NCBI RefSeq assembly: GCF_030410515.1
Contig: NZ_JAUHHD010000003.1
Location: 1 to 64,000 of the forward strand
Source of the DNA: Arthrobacter sp. YD4
GTDB lineage: Bacteria > Actinomycetota > Actinomycetes > Actinomycetales > Micrococcaceae
Reading direction: 5' to 3'
Length of the DNA: 64,000 bases
The notes beneath the pieces were generated by a model that saw only the letters and a list, made by a program, of their open reading frames with translations, ran no database searches and was not told where the DNA came from. Made by a program: the position numbers and the translations under genes. Shown one piece after another: positions 8,581 through 17,041 of this stretch (positions are counted from its first letter, which is position 1; the number at the start of each line of letters is the position of its first letter).

Positions 8581-9491
8581 GGCTCGCCTTCATTCTCGGG
8601 GAAATCGGCAGCGGCCTGCGCCGCAACCTCTCCATGGTGGTCTCGGTCATCCTGGTCACCTTCGTCTCGCTGACCTTCGTCGGCGCGGCCGGCATGCTCC
8701 AGCTGCAGATCAACCAGATGAAGGGCTACTGGTACGACAAGGTCCAGGTGGCGATCTTCCTCTGCAGCGACGGCTCGACGGCGCCCGGCTGCGCCTCCGG
8801 TCCGGCCACGCAGGAGCAGCAGGACAACCTGCGCAAACTCCTGCAGTCCCCGTCCGTGGCCCAGTACGTCAACGACTTCCAGTACGAATCCAAGGACGAC
8901 GCGTACAAGCACTTCAAGGAGCAGTTCTCCAATTCGCCGATCGTCGACTCGGTCACCCCGGACCAACTCCCGGCCTCCTTCCGGATCAACCTCAAGGACC
9001 CGGAGAAGTATCAGGTCATCAGCGAGAACTTCTCCTCTCAGGCCGGCGTGGAATCCGTCATCGACCAGCGCCAGCTGCTCGAACGGCTCTTCTCGGCCAT
9101 GAACGCCGCCTCGCTCGTGGCCGTCAGCATCGCCGGCGTCATGATCATCTGTGCCATCCTGCTGATCGCCACCACCATCCGGCTCTCGGCCTTCAGCCGC
9201 CGCCGGGAAACGGGCATCATGCGGCTGGTCGGCGCCTCCAAGACCGTCATTCAGTTGCCCTTTATCCTTGAGGGCGTTATTGCCGCTGTGATCGGTGCGG
9301 CCCTGGCCTCCGGCACGCTCTGGGCCGTGGCGAACTTCTTCCTCAACGGTTTCCTGTCCAAGCAGTACCCGGATACCGCCTTCATTTCCCCGGGCCAGAC
9401 GCTGATCCTTGCCCCCGCCCTGATCGGGCTGGGCATCGTGCTCGCCGGAATATCATCGCTCCTGACCCTCCGCCGGTACCTTAGGGTCTAG
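8577..9491 (+). CDS. ftsX: Cell-division permease FtsX
   Basis: Membrane partner of FtsE. 304 residues from GTG. One transmembrane helix near residues 22-45 ([21 protein letters not shown]) is followed by a large extracellular domain (about 46-175) containing a Cys pair (FLCSD ... PGCAS), then three helices in the FtsX core including [28 protein letters not shown]. The extracellular loop is where FtsX family members bind their hydrolase, which fits the M23 protein encoded immediately downstream. Confidence 0.95.
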   Translation: MRLAFILGEIGSGLRRNLSMVVSVILVTFVSLTFVGAAGMLQLQINQMKGYWYDKVQVAIFLCSDGSTAPGCASGPATQEQQDNLRKLLQSPSVAQYVNDFQYESKDDAYKHFKEQFSNSPIVDSVTPDQLPASFRINLKDPEKYQVISENFSSQAGVESVIDQRQLLERLFSAMNAASLVAVSIAGVMIICAILLIATTIRLSAFSRRRETGIMRLVGASKTVIQLPFILEGVIAAVIGAALASGTLWAVANFFLNGFLSKQYPDTAFISPGQTLILAPALIGLGIVLAGISSLLTLRRYLRV

Positions 9492-9517
9492 CCGTGCGCA
9501 ACGTAGAGGAACTGCCC

Positions 9518-10930
9518 ATGACACCGAAGGCACGACGCACCGCAGCGGCCCGCAAGGCCCTCCGCCACAGCCGCCTAATCAGCACCGCCGTCGTTCTGGC
9601 CCTCGCCGCCAGCCTCGGCGCGCCCGCGCCGCTGGCGGTGGCGGACAACCTCGAGGACCAGCAGGCCGCCCTGCGGGACCAGGCCGCCCGGGTCCAGGAC
9701 TCCCTCGAATTCGTTGACGCGAAGATCTCCCAGGCCGCGGCCGACCTGGTGGTGTACCAGGGCCAGCTGCCCGGGGCCCAGCAATCCCTCCTGGAGGCCC
9801 AGGGCCGGGTGGCCGGGGCGGTCAAGGAGGTCGATGCCCTCGCCGCGCGCGCGGACCTGGCCCAGCAGAACAAGGCCAAGATCACCCAGCAGCTCCAGAA
9901 TGACCAGCAGAAGATCACCGAGACCAAGAAGCTGATCGGCCAGATCGCCACCCAGGCGTACAAGTCCGGCGGCGTCCCCTCCAACCTCTCGCTCTTCTTC
10001 GGCTCGAACCAGGGCGGCAGCCTCACGGACACCATCGACCTGGCCGACCAGGCCCTGCGCAGCCAGAACTCGGCGATGGACAAGCTCACCCAGCAGAACG
10101 CCACCAACGTGAACTCACAGGCGCGCCTGCAGGCGGTGGAAGCCGAGATCAAGGACCTCAAGTCCAAGGCCGACGCCGCGCTGGAGCGGGAGAAGGCGGC
10201 CCGGGACGAGGCCGAGGCCAAGAAGGCCCAGGTGGACAAGCTCATCGCCGACACCACCCGGATCAACGCCGAACTCCAGGCCGCCAAGCCGGGCATCCAA
10301 AACCAGCTCGCTCAGGTCAAGGCCCAGCAGGACGCCGTGGCCGCCGAAATCGCCGAGCGGGACCGCAAGCTCCGCGAGGCGTGGCTGGCGGAGCAGCGCA
10401 GGATCGCCGAGGCCGCCGCGGCGGCAGCGGCCGCAGCAGCCAAGGCCCAGGGCCAGGCGCCGCCGCCCCAGGCACCCTACGTTCCGCCCGCACCGGGTCC
10501 CATCTCGGCGTTCGGGCTCCGGCACCCCTTCGCGGCCAACATCCCGATCACCTCCGGCTTCGGCTGGCGGGCGACGCCCCCGGGCACCATCGACTTCTAC
10601 GGCCAGGGCGGCTACATGCACACCGGCATCGATTTCGGTGCCACCTGCGGCACCCCGGTCTACGCCGCGGCCGCGGGCACCGTGTTCTCCGCCGGCTGGG
10701 GCAACGACGGCGGCGGCAACCGGGTGAAAATCTCCCACGGCGTCATCCAGGGCAACTCACTGACCACCGTCTACTACCACAACACCTCCGTGGTGGTCTC
10801 CGTCGGCCAGCAGGTCAGCCAGGGACAGCTCATCGCCTACTCCGGCACCACCGGCAACTCCACCGGCTGCCACGCCCACTTCGAGACCTGGGTCAACGGC
10901 CAGGCGGTCGACCCCATGGGCCTGCTCTAA
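9518..10930 (+). CDS. Secreted coiled-coil M23 peptidoglycan endopeptidase (EnvC/RipC-like)
   Basis: Likely cell-wall hydrolase activated by FtsEX at division. 470 residues from ATG 9518 (AGAGGA ribosome site; GTG 9494 is an in-frame alternative). Signal peptide about 19-44 ending APLAVA, long coiled coil about 45-320 rich in Gln/Ala/Glu, Ala run and Pro-rich linker (about 310-330), then an M23/LytM domain with HTGIDFG and HAHFE supplying the zinc ligands. Only 2 bp separate the ftsX stop from the GTG alternative. Coupling to FtsEX is inferred from adjacency and the EnvC-like architecture. Confidence 0.92.
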   Translation: MTPKARRTAAARKALRHSRLISTAVVLALAASLGAPAPLAVADNLEDQQAALRDQAARVQDSLEFVDAKISQAAADLVVYQGQLPGAQQSLLEAQGRVAGAVKEVDALAARADLAQQNKAKITQQLQNDQQKITETKKLIGQIATQAYKSGGVPSNLSLFFGSNQGGSLTDTIDLADQALRSQNSAMDKLTQQNATNVNSQARLQAVEAEIKDLKSKADAALEREKAARDEAEAKKAQVDKLIADTTRINAELQAAKPGIQNQLAQVKAQQDAVAAEIAERDRKLREAWLAEQRRIAEAAAAAAAAAAKAQGQAPPPQAPYVPPAPGPISAFGLRHPFAANIPITSGFGWRATPPGTIDFYGQGGYMHTGIDFGATCGTPVYAAAAGTVFSAGWGNDGGGNRVKISHGVIQGNSLTTVYYHNTSVVVSVGQQVSQGQLIAYSGTTGNSTGCHAHFETWVNGQAVDPMGLL

Positions 10931-10969
10931 ACTGGAGTGAATTGCACCATCGATTGAGGAGTTAGCACC

Positions 10970-11440
10970 GTGCCCAAAGAAAGTGGCCGGAAGGCAGTGG
11001 CCACCAACCGCAAGGCCCGGCACGACTACCACATCCTGGATACCTACGAGGCGGGCATCGCGCTCATGGGTACCGAGGTCAAGTCCCTGCGCGAGGGCCA
11101 CGCGTCCATGGTGGACGGGTTCTGCACCTTCTACAACGGCGAGCTCTGGATGGAGGGTATCCACATCCCCGAGTACCACCAGGGGAGCTGGACCAACCAC
11201 GCCGCCCGCCGCCGTCGGAAGCTGCTCCTGCACCGCGAGGAACTGACCAAGATCGAGCACAAGGTCCGCGAGTCCGGCTTCACCATCGTTCCCCTGCAGC
11301 TCTACTTCGTGGACGGACGCGCCAAAGTGGAGATCGGCGTCGCGCGCGGCAAGAAGGAATACGACAAGCGCCAGACCCTGCGCGAACAGCAGGACAAGCG
11401 CGAGGCCCTGCGCGTCATGCGGGAACGCAACCGCCGCTAA
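10970..11440 (+). CDS. smpB: tmRNA-binding protein SmpB
   Basis: Binds the tRNA-like domain of tmRNA and delivers it to stalled ribosomes for trans-translation. 156 residues from GTG, with a TTGAGGAG ribosome site. Seen: RKARHDYHILDTYEAGIALMGTEVKSLREG and the basic C-terminal tail KKEYDKRQTLREQQDKREA that becomes helical in the mRNA channel. Its RNA partner ssrA lies 120 bp downstream on the same strand. Confidence 0.97.
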   Translation: MPKESGRKAVATNRKARHDYHILDTYEAGIALMGTEVKSLREGHASMVDGFCTFYNGELWMEGIHIPEYHQGSWTNHAARRRRKLLLHREELTKIEHKVRESGFTIVPLQLYFVDGRAKVEIGVARGKKEYDKRQTLREQQDKREALRVMRERNRR

Positions 11441-11560
11441 GGCCGGGACGGCCACGCGGCCGCGGGAATGATTCCGACGGCGGCTGCGTTATCATTGAGT
11501 GTCCGGGAGGGATCCACAAGGTCCCGAACGGCGGGTTATGGACGTTTGATAACTAAACAT

Positions 11561-11929
11561 GGGGATGATCGGTTTCGACGATGTTAGTCGCGACAGGTGA
11601 AGCGGGCCGAGGATGCAGAATTATCTCGTAAACGCTGTCTGCAAACCAATAAGTGCCGAATCAAAACGCACTGACTTCGCTCTCGCTGCCTAAGCAGTAA
11701 GACAGTCCGTCAGCCCGAGGTTGCTATTGCCCCGGATCCTGGCGTCATTTAGATAGCCACTGCTGTTTACCCCCGTCATCGGGGTAAACGGGACTCTTAG
11801 ATGACTGGGCCCGGATCAGCCACCTGTTTGCAGGATGGCTGGGGCCGAGAAAATCCGACGCAAACTGCGCCCGGAGAAGCCCTGACAACACGACATCGGA
11901 CGGGGGTTCAATTCCCCCCATCTCCACCA
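11561..11929 (+). ncRNA. ssrA: Transfer-messenger RNA (tmRNA)
   Basis: Rescues stalled ribosomes. The 5' end GGGGATGATCGGTTTCGAC and the 3' end with the T-arm GGGGGTTCAATTCCCCC and acceptor ATCTCCACCA are canonical. The tag frame runs from GCC at 11655 to TAA at 11691-11693 and encodes AESKRTDFALAA, ending in the usual LAA degron. CCA is encoded. About 369 nt. A strong hairpin follows at 11938-11969. Confidence 0.96.
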
Positions 11930-11937
11930 ACCCAGCG

Positions 11938-11969
11938 AAACGGCCGGAAGCTTCTGCTTCCGGCCGTTT
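11938..11969. terminator. Hairpin terminator after ssrA
   Basis: Perfect 13-bp stem (AAACGGCCGGAAG / CTTCCGGCCGTTT) with loop CTTCTG. It separates ssrA from the convergent small gene at 11975-12109 and can serve both strands. Confidence 0.8.
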
Positions 11970-11974
11970 CGTCG

Positions 11975-12109
11975 TTAACGCCGCTTGATGTGGGACACCT
12001 GGTCCGTGTGCTCATCGACGATGTGCTTGGCTTTTTTCTCGGCCCGTTTTTCCTTGATGGTCTTGACCGGTTTCTTGCTCTGGTGCCGGTGCGGCGACTT
12101 ATCAGGCAT
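11975..12109 (-). CDS. Small, very basic hypothetical protein (44 aa)
   Basis: Encodes 44 residues starting MPDKSPHRHQSKKPVKTIKE and ending HIKRR; about a third are Lys/Arg, with a central KEKRAEKKAKH stretch. ATG 12109 follows a strong ribosome site (GAGGGAG, 6 nt spacing), which is the main evidence for translation. Similar short Lys-rich proteins are widespread in actinobacteria; nucleic-acid or ribosome binding is possible but unproven. Confidence 0.75.
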   Translation of the reverse strand: MPDKSPHRHQSKKPVKTIKEKRAEKKAKHIVDEHTDQVSHIKRR

Positions 12110-12160
12110 GGCGCACTCCCTCAAAAGAAACGGGCCCGGGATGAACCCGTTCGTTTCAGG

Positions 12161-12532
12161 CTACGCCCCGGGTACGGCCACGTCCACGACGCCGACAAAC
12201 CGGGTTCCGACGCCCTCGTACTCGCTCCGTACGTGGTTGGGAGCCAGCTCCGGCAGCTCGAAGGGGGAGTGCCGTTCGCAGCACACCCAGCTGAACTCGG
12301 GCCACCACTTCTTCGGCCGCGCGGCCTCCGAGTAGCCGCACACGGCGCAGGTGAGCTGGGCCCACACCGGCCGCTTGCCGGTCCGGTTGGCCTTGGACTG
12401 GCGAAGCCACGCCGGAGGGCTGTCCAGCAGTTCGGCGAGTTCGGCGTCGGAGAGCCGGGCGGGGATGCCGTGGCGGCTGGCCATTTCCAGCGGAATATCG
12501 AGGACCTGGGCTGCTTCGCGACGGGTAATCAT
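12161..12532 (-). CDS. Hypothetical protein with Cys-rich zinc-ribbon-like centre
   Basis: 123 residues. The N-terminus TRREAAQVLDIPLEMASRHGI resembles a small helix-turn-helix, followed by LSDAELAELLDSPPAWLRQSKANRTGKRPVW. The middle has CAVCGYSE and a later CCERH, a possible zinc site. I do not recognise a named family. TAAAAT lies 6 nt before the ATG on the coding strand, consistent with a leaderless transcript. Confidence 0.75.
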   Translation of the reverse strand: MITRREAAQVLDIPLEMASRHGIPARLSDAELAELLDSPPAWLRQSKANRTGKRPVWAQLTCAVCGYSEAARPKKWWPEFSWVCCERHSPFELPELAPNHVRSEYEGVGTRFVGVVDVAVPGA

Positions 12533-12538
12533 CCGTCA

Positions 12539-12544
12539 ATTTTA
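12539..12544 (-). promoter_or_regulatory. Candidate leaderless -10 (TAAAAT)
   Basis: On the minus strand TAAAAT is followed by 6 nt and then the ATG at 12532, placing transcription start at or next to the start codon. No Shine-Dalgarno is present. Confidence 0.45.
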
Positions 12545-12664
12545 CGCGACGGCGGGAGAAGCGGCGCCGGCGGGCCACTGCCGACGGCGCTGCAGGACTG
12601 CCGCGGGTACCCGGCGGGGCGCCCGGTGCTAGGCTCAGGGCACCGGATCAGGAAGGCACGAACC

Positions 12665-14128
12665 ATGCCCGGCACCCCCGCCGCACCCATGACAAGCCTG
12701 CAGAAGCGCGTGCTCTACGTGGCGATCGTGGCCTCCTTCATCGCGTTCCTCGACGGCTCCGTGGTGAACCTGGCGCTGCCGGCCATCAGCCGCGAACTCG
12801 GCGGCGGCCTGGTGGTCCAGCAATGGGTGGTGGACGCGTACCTGCTGACCCTCGGCGCTTTGATCCTGGTGGCGGGATCCCTGTCCGACCAATTCGGCCG
12901 CGTCCGGGTGCTGGAGTGGGGGCTGGCGGGGTTCACCGCCACGTCCATCCTGTGCGGGGTGGCGTGGAACGGCGAGTCGCTGATCATCTTCCGCGGCCTC
13001 CAGGGTGTGGCCGGTGCGCTGCTGGTGCCCAGTTCACTGGCGCTGATCGTCACCGTCTTCAGCGGCCCGGCCCAGTCCGCCGCGATCGGCAAATGGTCCG
13101 CGTGGACCTCCGGCGCGATCGTCGCCGCCCCGCTGCTGGGCGGGATCTCCGTGGATGTCTTCACCTGGCGGGTGATCTTCTTCCTGAACATCGTTCCCGC
13201 CGCCGCCGTCTGGCCGGCGCTGCGCCGGCTGCGGGCCCAGGACCTGGAGCGGCCTCCCGGCAGCAGCATAGACGTCGCCGGCACGGTGCTCGCCGTCGTC
13301 GGCTTGGGTGGGATCGTCTATGCGTTCATCGAACGCGGCAGCCAGGGCTGGGGCTCGCCCCAGGTGTGGCTGCCGCTGGCCGTGGGCATCGCCGGACTCG
13401 CCGCATTCCTGGTGCACGAGGGCCGGACCCGCGCGCCGATGATGCCGCTGCGGCTCTACACGGTGCGGAACTTCGGCTGGGGCAACGCCGCCACCCTGGT
13501 GATCTACGGGGCACTGAACCTGGGCTTCTTCGTCCTGGGCCTCTACCTCCAGCAGGTGGCCGGGCTCGGAGCCACCGCCGCCGGCCTGGCCCTGTTGCCC
13601 TCCACCCTGATCCTGTTGCTGCTCTCCTCCCGGATGGGGGCTCTCTCCGGACGGTTCGGCCCCCGCTGGTTCATGACCGCCGGGCCGCTGCTCTGCGCGG
13701 CCGGCTTCCTGCTGCTGCTCGGCATCGGCCTGCCCTTGGACTATGCGTGGCAGGTACTTCCCGGTGTCGTGGTCTTCGGGATCGGGCTCGCCGTCACCGT
13801 GGCGCCGCTGACCTCGGCCATCCTCGGCGCGGTTCCGCCGGAGGAGGCCGGGATCGGCTCGGCCGTGAACAACGCCGTCGCCCGCATCGCCGGGCTGGTG
13901 ACGATCGCCTTCGCCGGGCTGATCACCGGGCCGGTGATCACCACCGCGGGACTGCACGCGACGTCGCTGGTCACCGCCGCGCTGTTCGTCGCCGGCGCGC
14001 TGGCCTCCGCCGTCGGGATCCGGAATCCGCCACAGTCCGCCGAGGCGCCCGCGGACGCGTCCGCCGGGCCTGCAGCAGACGGCGGGGCGGGCGACGGCGG
14101 GGGAGCCCTAGGGGCTAGCGGAGACTAG
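12665..14128 (+). CDS. DHA2-type MFS drug exporter
   Basis: Proton-coupled efflux pump of the 14-helix EmrB/QacA group. 487 residues from ATG 12665 (GGAAGG ribosome site). Seen: helix 1 FIAFLDGSVVNLALPAI (motif D1-like), DQFGRVRVLEWG (motif A-like) and FRGLQGVAGALLVPSSLALI, with about 14 hydrophobic segments. The C-terminus after IRNPPQ is Ala/Gly/Asp-rich. Substrate unknown. Its 3' end overlaps mntR on the opposite strand by 14 bp. A TAGGCT at 12630-12635 may be the -10. Confidence 0.92.
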   Translation: MPGTPAAPMTSLQKRVLYVAIVASFIAFLDGSVVNLALPAISRELGGGLVVQQWVVDAYLLTLGALILVAGSLSDQFGRVRVLEWGLAGFTATSILCGVAWNGESLIIFRGLQGVAGALLVPSSLALIVTVFSGPAQSAAIGKWSAWTSGAIVAAPLLGGISVDVFTWRVIFFLNIVPAAAVWPALRRLRAQDLERPPGSSIDVAGTVLAVVGLGGIVYAFIERGSQGWGSPQVWLPLAVGIAGLAAFLVHEGRTRAPMMPLRLYTVRNFGWGNAATLVIYGALNLGFFVLGLYLQQVAGLGATAAGLALLPSTLILLLLSSRMGALSGRFGPRWFMTAGPLLCAAGFLLLLGIGLPLDYAWQVLPGVVVFGIGLAVTVAPLTSAILGAVPPEEAGIGSAVNNAVARIAGLVTIAFAGLITGPVITTAGLHATSLVTAALFVAGALASAVGIRNPPQSAEAPADASAGPAADGGAGDGGGALGASGD

Positions 14129-14843
14129 CAGCGGGTGAGCTGCCGGGTTCTTCCTCGTCGGCCGACTCCGGGTGCACCCAGAGAGCGTCGGCGACCCCGT
14201 CGGCAAGGTCGAGCTCCCGGGAGCCGTCAGGTCCGGCGATCCGAACCGTCAGGGGTCCACCGAATGGCTTCCTTCCCAGCACCGCGACGGCGGCGTCCAA
14301 CTCGATGCGTTCGGTCGCCAGGTAGCGCAGCAGGTACGGGTCCTCGTCGCTGATCCGCGTGATGCGGCCGCCCTGGCCGGCTGGCAATTCGCTCATCCGC
14401 ACCGCCGGGGGCATCAGGACTGAGCCGTCCGCCGCGGGGATGGGATCGCCGTGCGGGTCGCGGACCGGGTGGCCCAGCTTGGCCGCCATCCGGTCGATGA
14501 AGGTGTCCGAGACCGCGTGCTCCAGGGTCTCCGCCTCGTCGTGGACCTCGTCCCAGCGGTAGCCGAGCTCCTGGACCAGGAACGTCTCGATCAGCCGGTG
14601 CCGCCGGACCATGGACAGGGCCAGCCGCTCACCGTCCGCGGTCAGGGTGACGGCTCCGTAGGGCTTGTGGTCCACCAGGCCCTGCTCCTTGAGCTTGCGG
14701 ACCATCTCCGAGACCGAGGAGTTCGCGACGCCGAGGCGCTGGGCCAGCTGCGTGGAGGTGATCGGCTTGTCCTGCCACTCCGTGAAGGTGTAGATGACCT
14801 TGACGTAGTCCTCGATCGAGGAAGAAGGCGGGCTGGTTTTCAC
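14115..14843 (-). CDS. mntR: MntR/DtxR-family metal-dependent repressor
   Basis: Predicted manganese-sensing repressor of the adjacent mntH. 242 residues from GTG 14843. N-terminal winged helix (SSIEDYVKVIYTFTEW, TSTQLAQRLGVANSSVSEMVRKLKEQGLVDH), dimerisation/metal domain (RRHRLIETFLVQELGYRWDEVHDEAETLEHAVSD) and a C-terminal SH3/FeoA-like domain (about 140-225). The GTG is 10 bp after the mntH stop. TAGGCT, 7 nt before the GTG, begins in the mntH stop codon, so mntR may also have its own leaderless promoter. Manganese rather than iron is inferred from the neighbour. Confidence 0.9.
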   Translation of the reverse strand: MKTSPPSSSIEDYVKVIYTFTEWQDKPITSTQLAQRLGVANSSVSEMVRKLKEQGLVDHKPYGAVTLTADGERLALSMVRRHRLIETFLVQELGYRWDEVHDEAETLEHAVSDTFIDRMAAKLGHPVRDPHGDPIPAADGSVLMPPAVRMSELPAGQGGRITRISDEDPYLLRYLATERIELDAAVAVLGRKPFGGPLTVRIAGPDGSRELDLADGVADALWVHPESADEEEPGSSPAASLR

Positions 14844-14850
14844 AGCCCCT

Positions 14851-14856
14851 AGCCTA
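14851..14856 (-). promoter_or_regulatory. Candidate internal -10 (TAGGCT) for mntR
   Basis: The hexamer starts with the TAG stop codon of mntH (14854-14856) and ends 7 nt before the mntR GTG, allowing mntR to be expressed when the mntH operator is repressed. Confidence 0.4.
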
Positions 14857-16149
14857 CCGTCCGGCCACACCGGTGAACGTGAACCACAGCAGCGCCAGGT
14901 TCAGGGCCACCACCAGCAGCACGCTGACCACCGACGCGATCCGCAGCGGCAACCGGTCGACGAAGCCGCCCATCAGCGGGGTACTGCTCGTCAGCACGAC
15001 CAGCGGGACCAGCACGAAGGGGATGCCGAAGCTCAGCACCACCTGGCTGAGCACCAGCGCCCAGGTCGGGTCGAAGCCGACGGCCAGCAGCACGACGGCG
15101 GGCACCAGGGTCAGGAGCCGGCGCAGCATCAGCGGGATCCTGATCTTCAGCAACCCCTCCATGATGGTTCCCCCGGCGTAGCAGCCCACTGACGTGGAGG
15201 CCAGCCCGGAGGCGAGCAGCCCGACGGCGAAGACCACGCCCACCACGGGTCCCAGGCTGGCGCTGATGGCGGCGTGGGCGCCCTCGATGCTGTCCGTGCC
15301 CTCCACCCCGCCCAGGGTCGACGCTGCCAGCAGCAGCAAGCCGATGTTGACGATGCCGGCTACGGCCAGCGCCGCGATGACGTCCCAGCGGGTGGCGCGA
15401 ACCAGCCGCTCCACCGCGTGCTGCGGAACGTGCCGGTGCCGGTCGGGGCGGTGCCGGTCGCGCGAGAGCGCCGAATGGACGTAGATGGCGTGCGGCATGA
15501 CGGTGGCGCCCAGCATGCTCGCGGCCAGCAGCACGGTGTCCGGTCCGCGGAACCCGGGGACCAAGCCGGAGAGGACCCCTGACGCGTCCGGCGGGCTGAT
15601 GAACAGCCCGGCCAGGAAGCCCACCGTGATGATGGCGAGCAGGCCCATGATCACCAGTTCGAAGGGCCGCTGCCGGTTCCGGCTTTGCATGGCCAGCAGC
15701 GCCATAGAGATGCCGCCGACGACGACGGCGCCCAGTGGGAGGGGGAGTCCGAAGAGCAGGTAGAGGGCCACAGCACCGCCGACCACTTCGGCCAGGTCCG
15801 TGGCAGCCGCGACGATTTCGGCCTGGACCCAGAAGGCGCGCCGCCAGCCGGGACGCAGGCGTTCCCCGAGCAGTTCCGGCAGGCTGCGGCCGGTGACGAT
15901 GCCCAGCTTGGCGGACTGGTACTGAACCAGGACGGCGACGACGTTGGCCACCACCAGCACCCAGACCAGCAGGTAGCCGAACTGGGCGCCCGCGGTAAGG
16001 TTGGCCGCCACATTCCCGGGATCCACATAGGCGATCGCGGCGACGAAGGCCGGCCCCAGCAGCCCCAGCAGGGCCCGGCGGGGCCCCTTCCTGCCACGGA
16101 CCGGGCTCCGGCCGCCGGCGGCGGGATCCTGTTCGGCGAGGTGCAACAT
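14854..16149 (-). CDS. mntH: NRAMP-family manganese importer
   Basis: Proton-coupled Mn(II) uptake across the membrane. 431 residues. Metal-site motifs are intact: DPGN in helix 1 (AIAYVDPGNVAANL) and MPH in helix 6 (GATVMPHAIYVHS); about 11 hydrophobic helices. ATG 16149 is preferred because AGGAG precedes it; the ATG 63 bp further upstream would translate through the operator palindrome and has no ribosome site. Transcribed together with mntR. Confidence 0.94.
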   Translation of the reverse strand: MLHLAEQDPAAGGRSPVRGRKGPRRALLGLLGPAFVAAIAYVDPGNVAANLTAGAQFGYLLVWVLVVANVVAVLVQYQSAKLGIVTGRSLPELLGERLRPGWRRAFWVQAEIVAAATDLAEVVGGAVALYLLFGLPLPLGAVVVGGISMALLAMQSRNRQRPFELVIMGLLAIITVGFLAGLFISPPDASGVLSGLVPGFRGPDTVLLAASMLGATVMPHAIYVHSALSRDRHRPDRHRHVPQHAVERLVRATRWDVIAALAVAGIVNIGLLLLAASTLGGVEGTDSIEGAHAAISASLGPVVGVVFAVGLLASGLASTSVGCYAGGTIMEGLLKIRIPLMLRRLLTLVPAVVLLAVGFDPTWALVLSQVVLSFGIPFVLVPLVVLTSSTPLMGGFVDRLPLRIASVVSVLLVVALNLALLWFTFTGVAGR

Positions 16150-16185
16150 TGCAGGCTCCTGCGGCTGGTGGGTCAAATGAGTTCC

Positions 16186-16214
16186 GTATGCCTGAACAAA
16201 AAAGTTAGGCATAC
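16186..16214 (-). promoter_or_regulatory. MntR/DtxR-type operator upstream of mntH
   Basis: Inverted repeat GTATGCCTGAAC, A6 spacer, GTTAGGCATAC: the arms differ by one inserted G. TTAGGCATA-type half-sites resemble DtxR/MntR boxes. It lies 37 bp before the mntH ATG, where it could block the promoter, and just past the stop of the upstream methyltransferase gene. Confidence 0.75.
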
Positions 16215-16227
16215 CGAAATCATAGGC

Positions 16228-16986
16228 TCAGACCTTCACCGCGCGCCAGCTTTGGGTGAGGTAGGGCAGGGCCAGCGTCTCGCCGGGACCGTGACCCAGG
16301 TGCTCGTAGAGGTACCACTGGAGGTTGGCCAGCACCTTGGCCCGGGTGGCCTCTCCGGCCCGCAGGAAGTAGCTGCGGGACTTTGCCAGCTCCAGGATCT
16401 CCTCCGGCGTCACCGGGTCCTCCCACCGGGTCAGGTGGCTCTCCAGCCCGCCGAACTCGGGCCCGACCGGTGGACGGAACGAGGGTTTGTGGACGTCCCC
16501 GGCGTGCATGATCCGGGAGAGGCGGTGCACCCACGGCACGGAGGTGTCCAGCTGGTTCCAGATTAGCCCGAGCACCCCGTGCGGCCGCAGGAGACGGGCG
16601 GCCTCGGTGCTGGCCTGCAGCGGCTCGCACCAGTGCCAGGCCTGCGCCACCGTCACCAGGTCGAACGCAGACGCCGGGAGGCCGGTGTGCTCGGCGGTCC
16701 CCACCGTGGCCGGGACACCAGGGAGGGCGGCGCGCAGCTGGTCCAGCATGTCCGCCGACGGGTCGACGGCGGCCGTGGCCAAGCCGCGGGCCACGAGAAG
16801 GGCGGTGAACTTACCGGTCCCCGCCCCGACGTCGGCCGCGTCCCGGGCTCCGGCGGGGATGAGCCAGTCGGCGGAGTCGGCGGGATAGCCGGGCCGCACC
16901 CGGTCATAGTGTTCCCCGCCGTCCTGGAAGCTCGCTCCGAGCTCCTTCCGCCGGGTCTGATGCAGTTTGGGGCCGCCGCCTGCCAC
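16228..16986 (-). CDS. Class I SAM-dependent methyltransferase
   Basis: 252 residues from GTG 16986, preceded by GAAGGAGAG. Seen: the SAM-binding motif I DVGAGTGKFTALL, motif II-like AAVDPSADML and VTVAQAWHWCEP (UbiE/Tam-like group). Methyl acceptor unknown. It starts 55 bp after the desulfurase-like gene on the same strand with no hairpin between, so it probably shares the SAM-IV-controlled transcript. Reading frame extends further upstream without a stop, but that portion runs back over the neighbouring gene. Confidence 0.88.
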   Translation of the reverse strand: MAGGGPKLHQTRRKELGASFQDGGEHYDRVRPGYPADSADWLIPAGARDAADVGAGTGKFTALLVARGLATAAVDPSADMLDQLRAALPGVPATVGTAEHTGLPASAFDLVTVAQAWHWCEPLQASTEAARLLRPHGVLGLIWNQLDTSVPWVHRLSRIMHAGDVHKPSFRPPVGPEFGGLESHLTRWEDPVTPEEILELAKSRSYFLRAGEATRAKVLANLQWYLYEHLGHGPGETLALPYLTQSWRAVKV

Positions 16987-17041
16987 GTGAACTCTCCTTC
17001 GGCAGCTCGGGAAGATACCCGTCGAATCTACCGTAAACGGG

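Noticed and set aside
10400..10440. Ala-codon run in the M23 peptidase as a frameshift or repeat-expansion site
   Set aside because: The frame is intact on both sides and an Ala-rich linker before an M23 domain is usual.
11880..12160. Possible attachment site or genomic island at the tmRNA 3' end
   Set aside because: tmRNA is a common integration site, but no integrase, no repeated 3' segment and no change in composition follows.
11801..12664. Upstream extension of the MFS exporter frame
   Set aside because: The frame runs back through tmRNA and two minus-strand genes; ATG 12665 has a ribosome site and the family's normal N-terminus.
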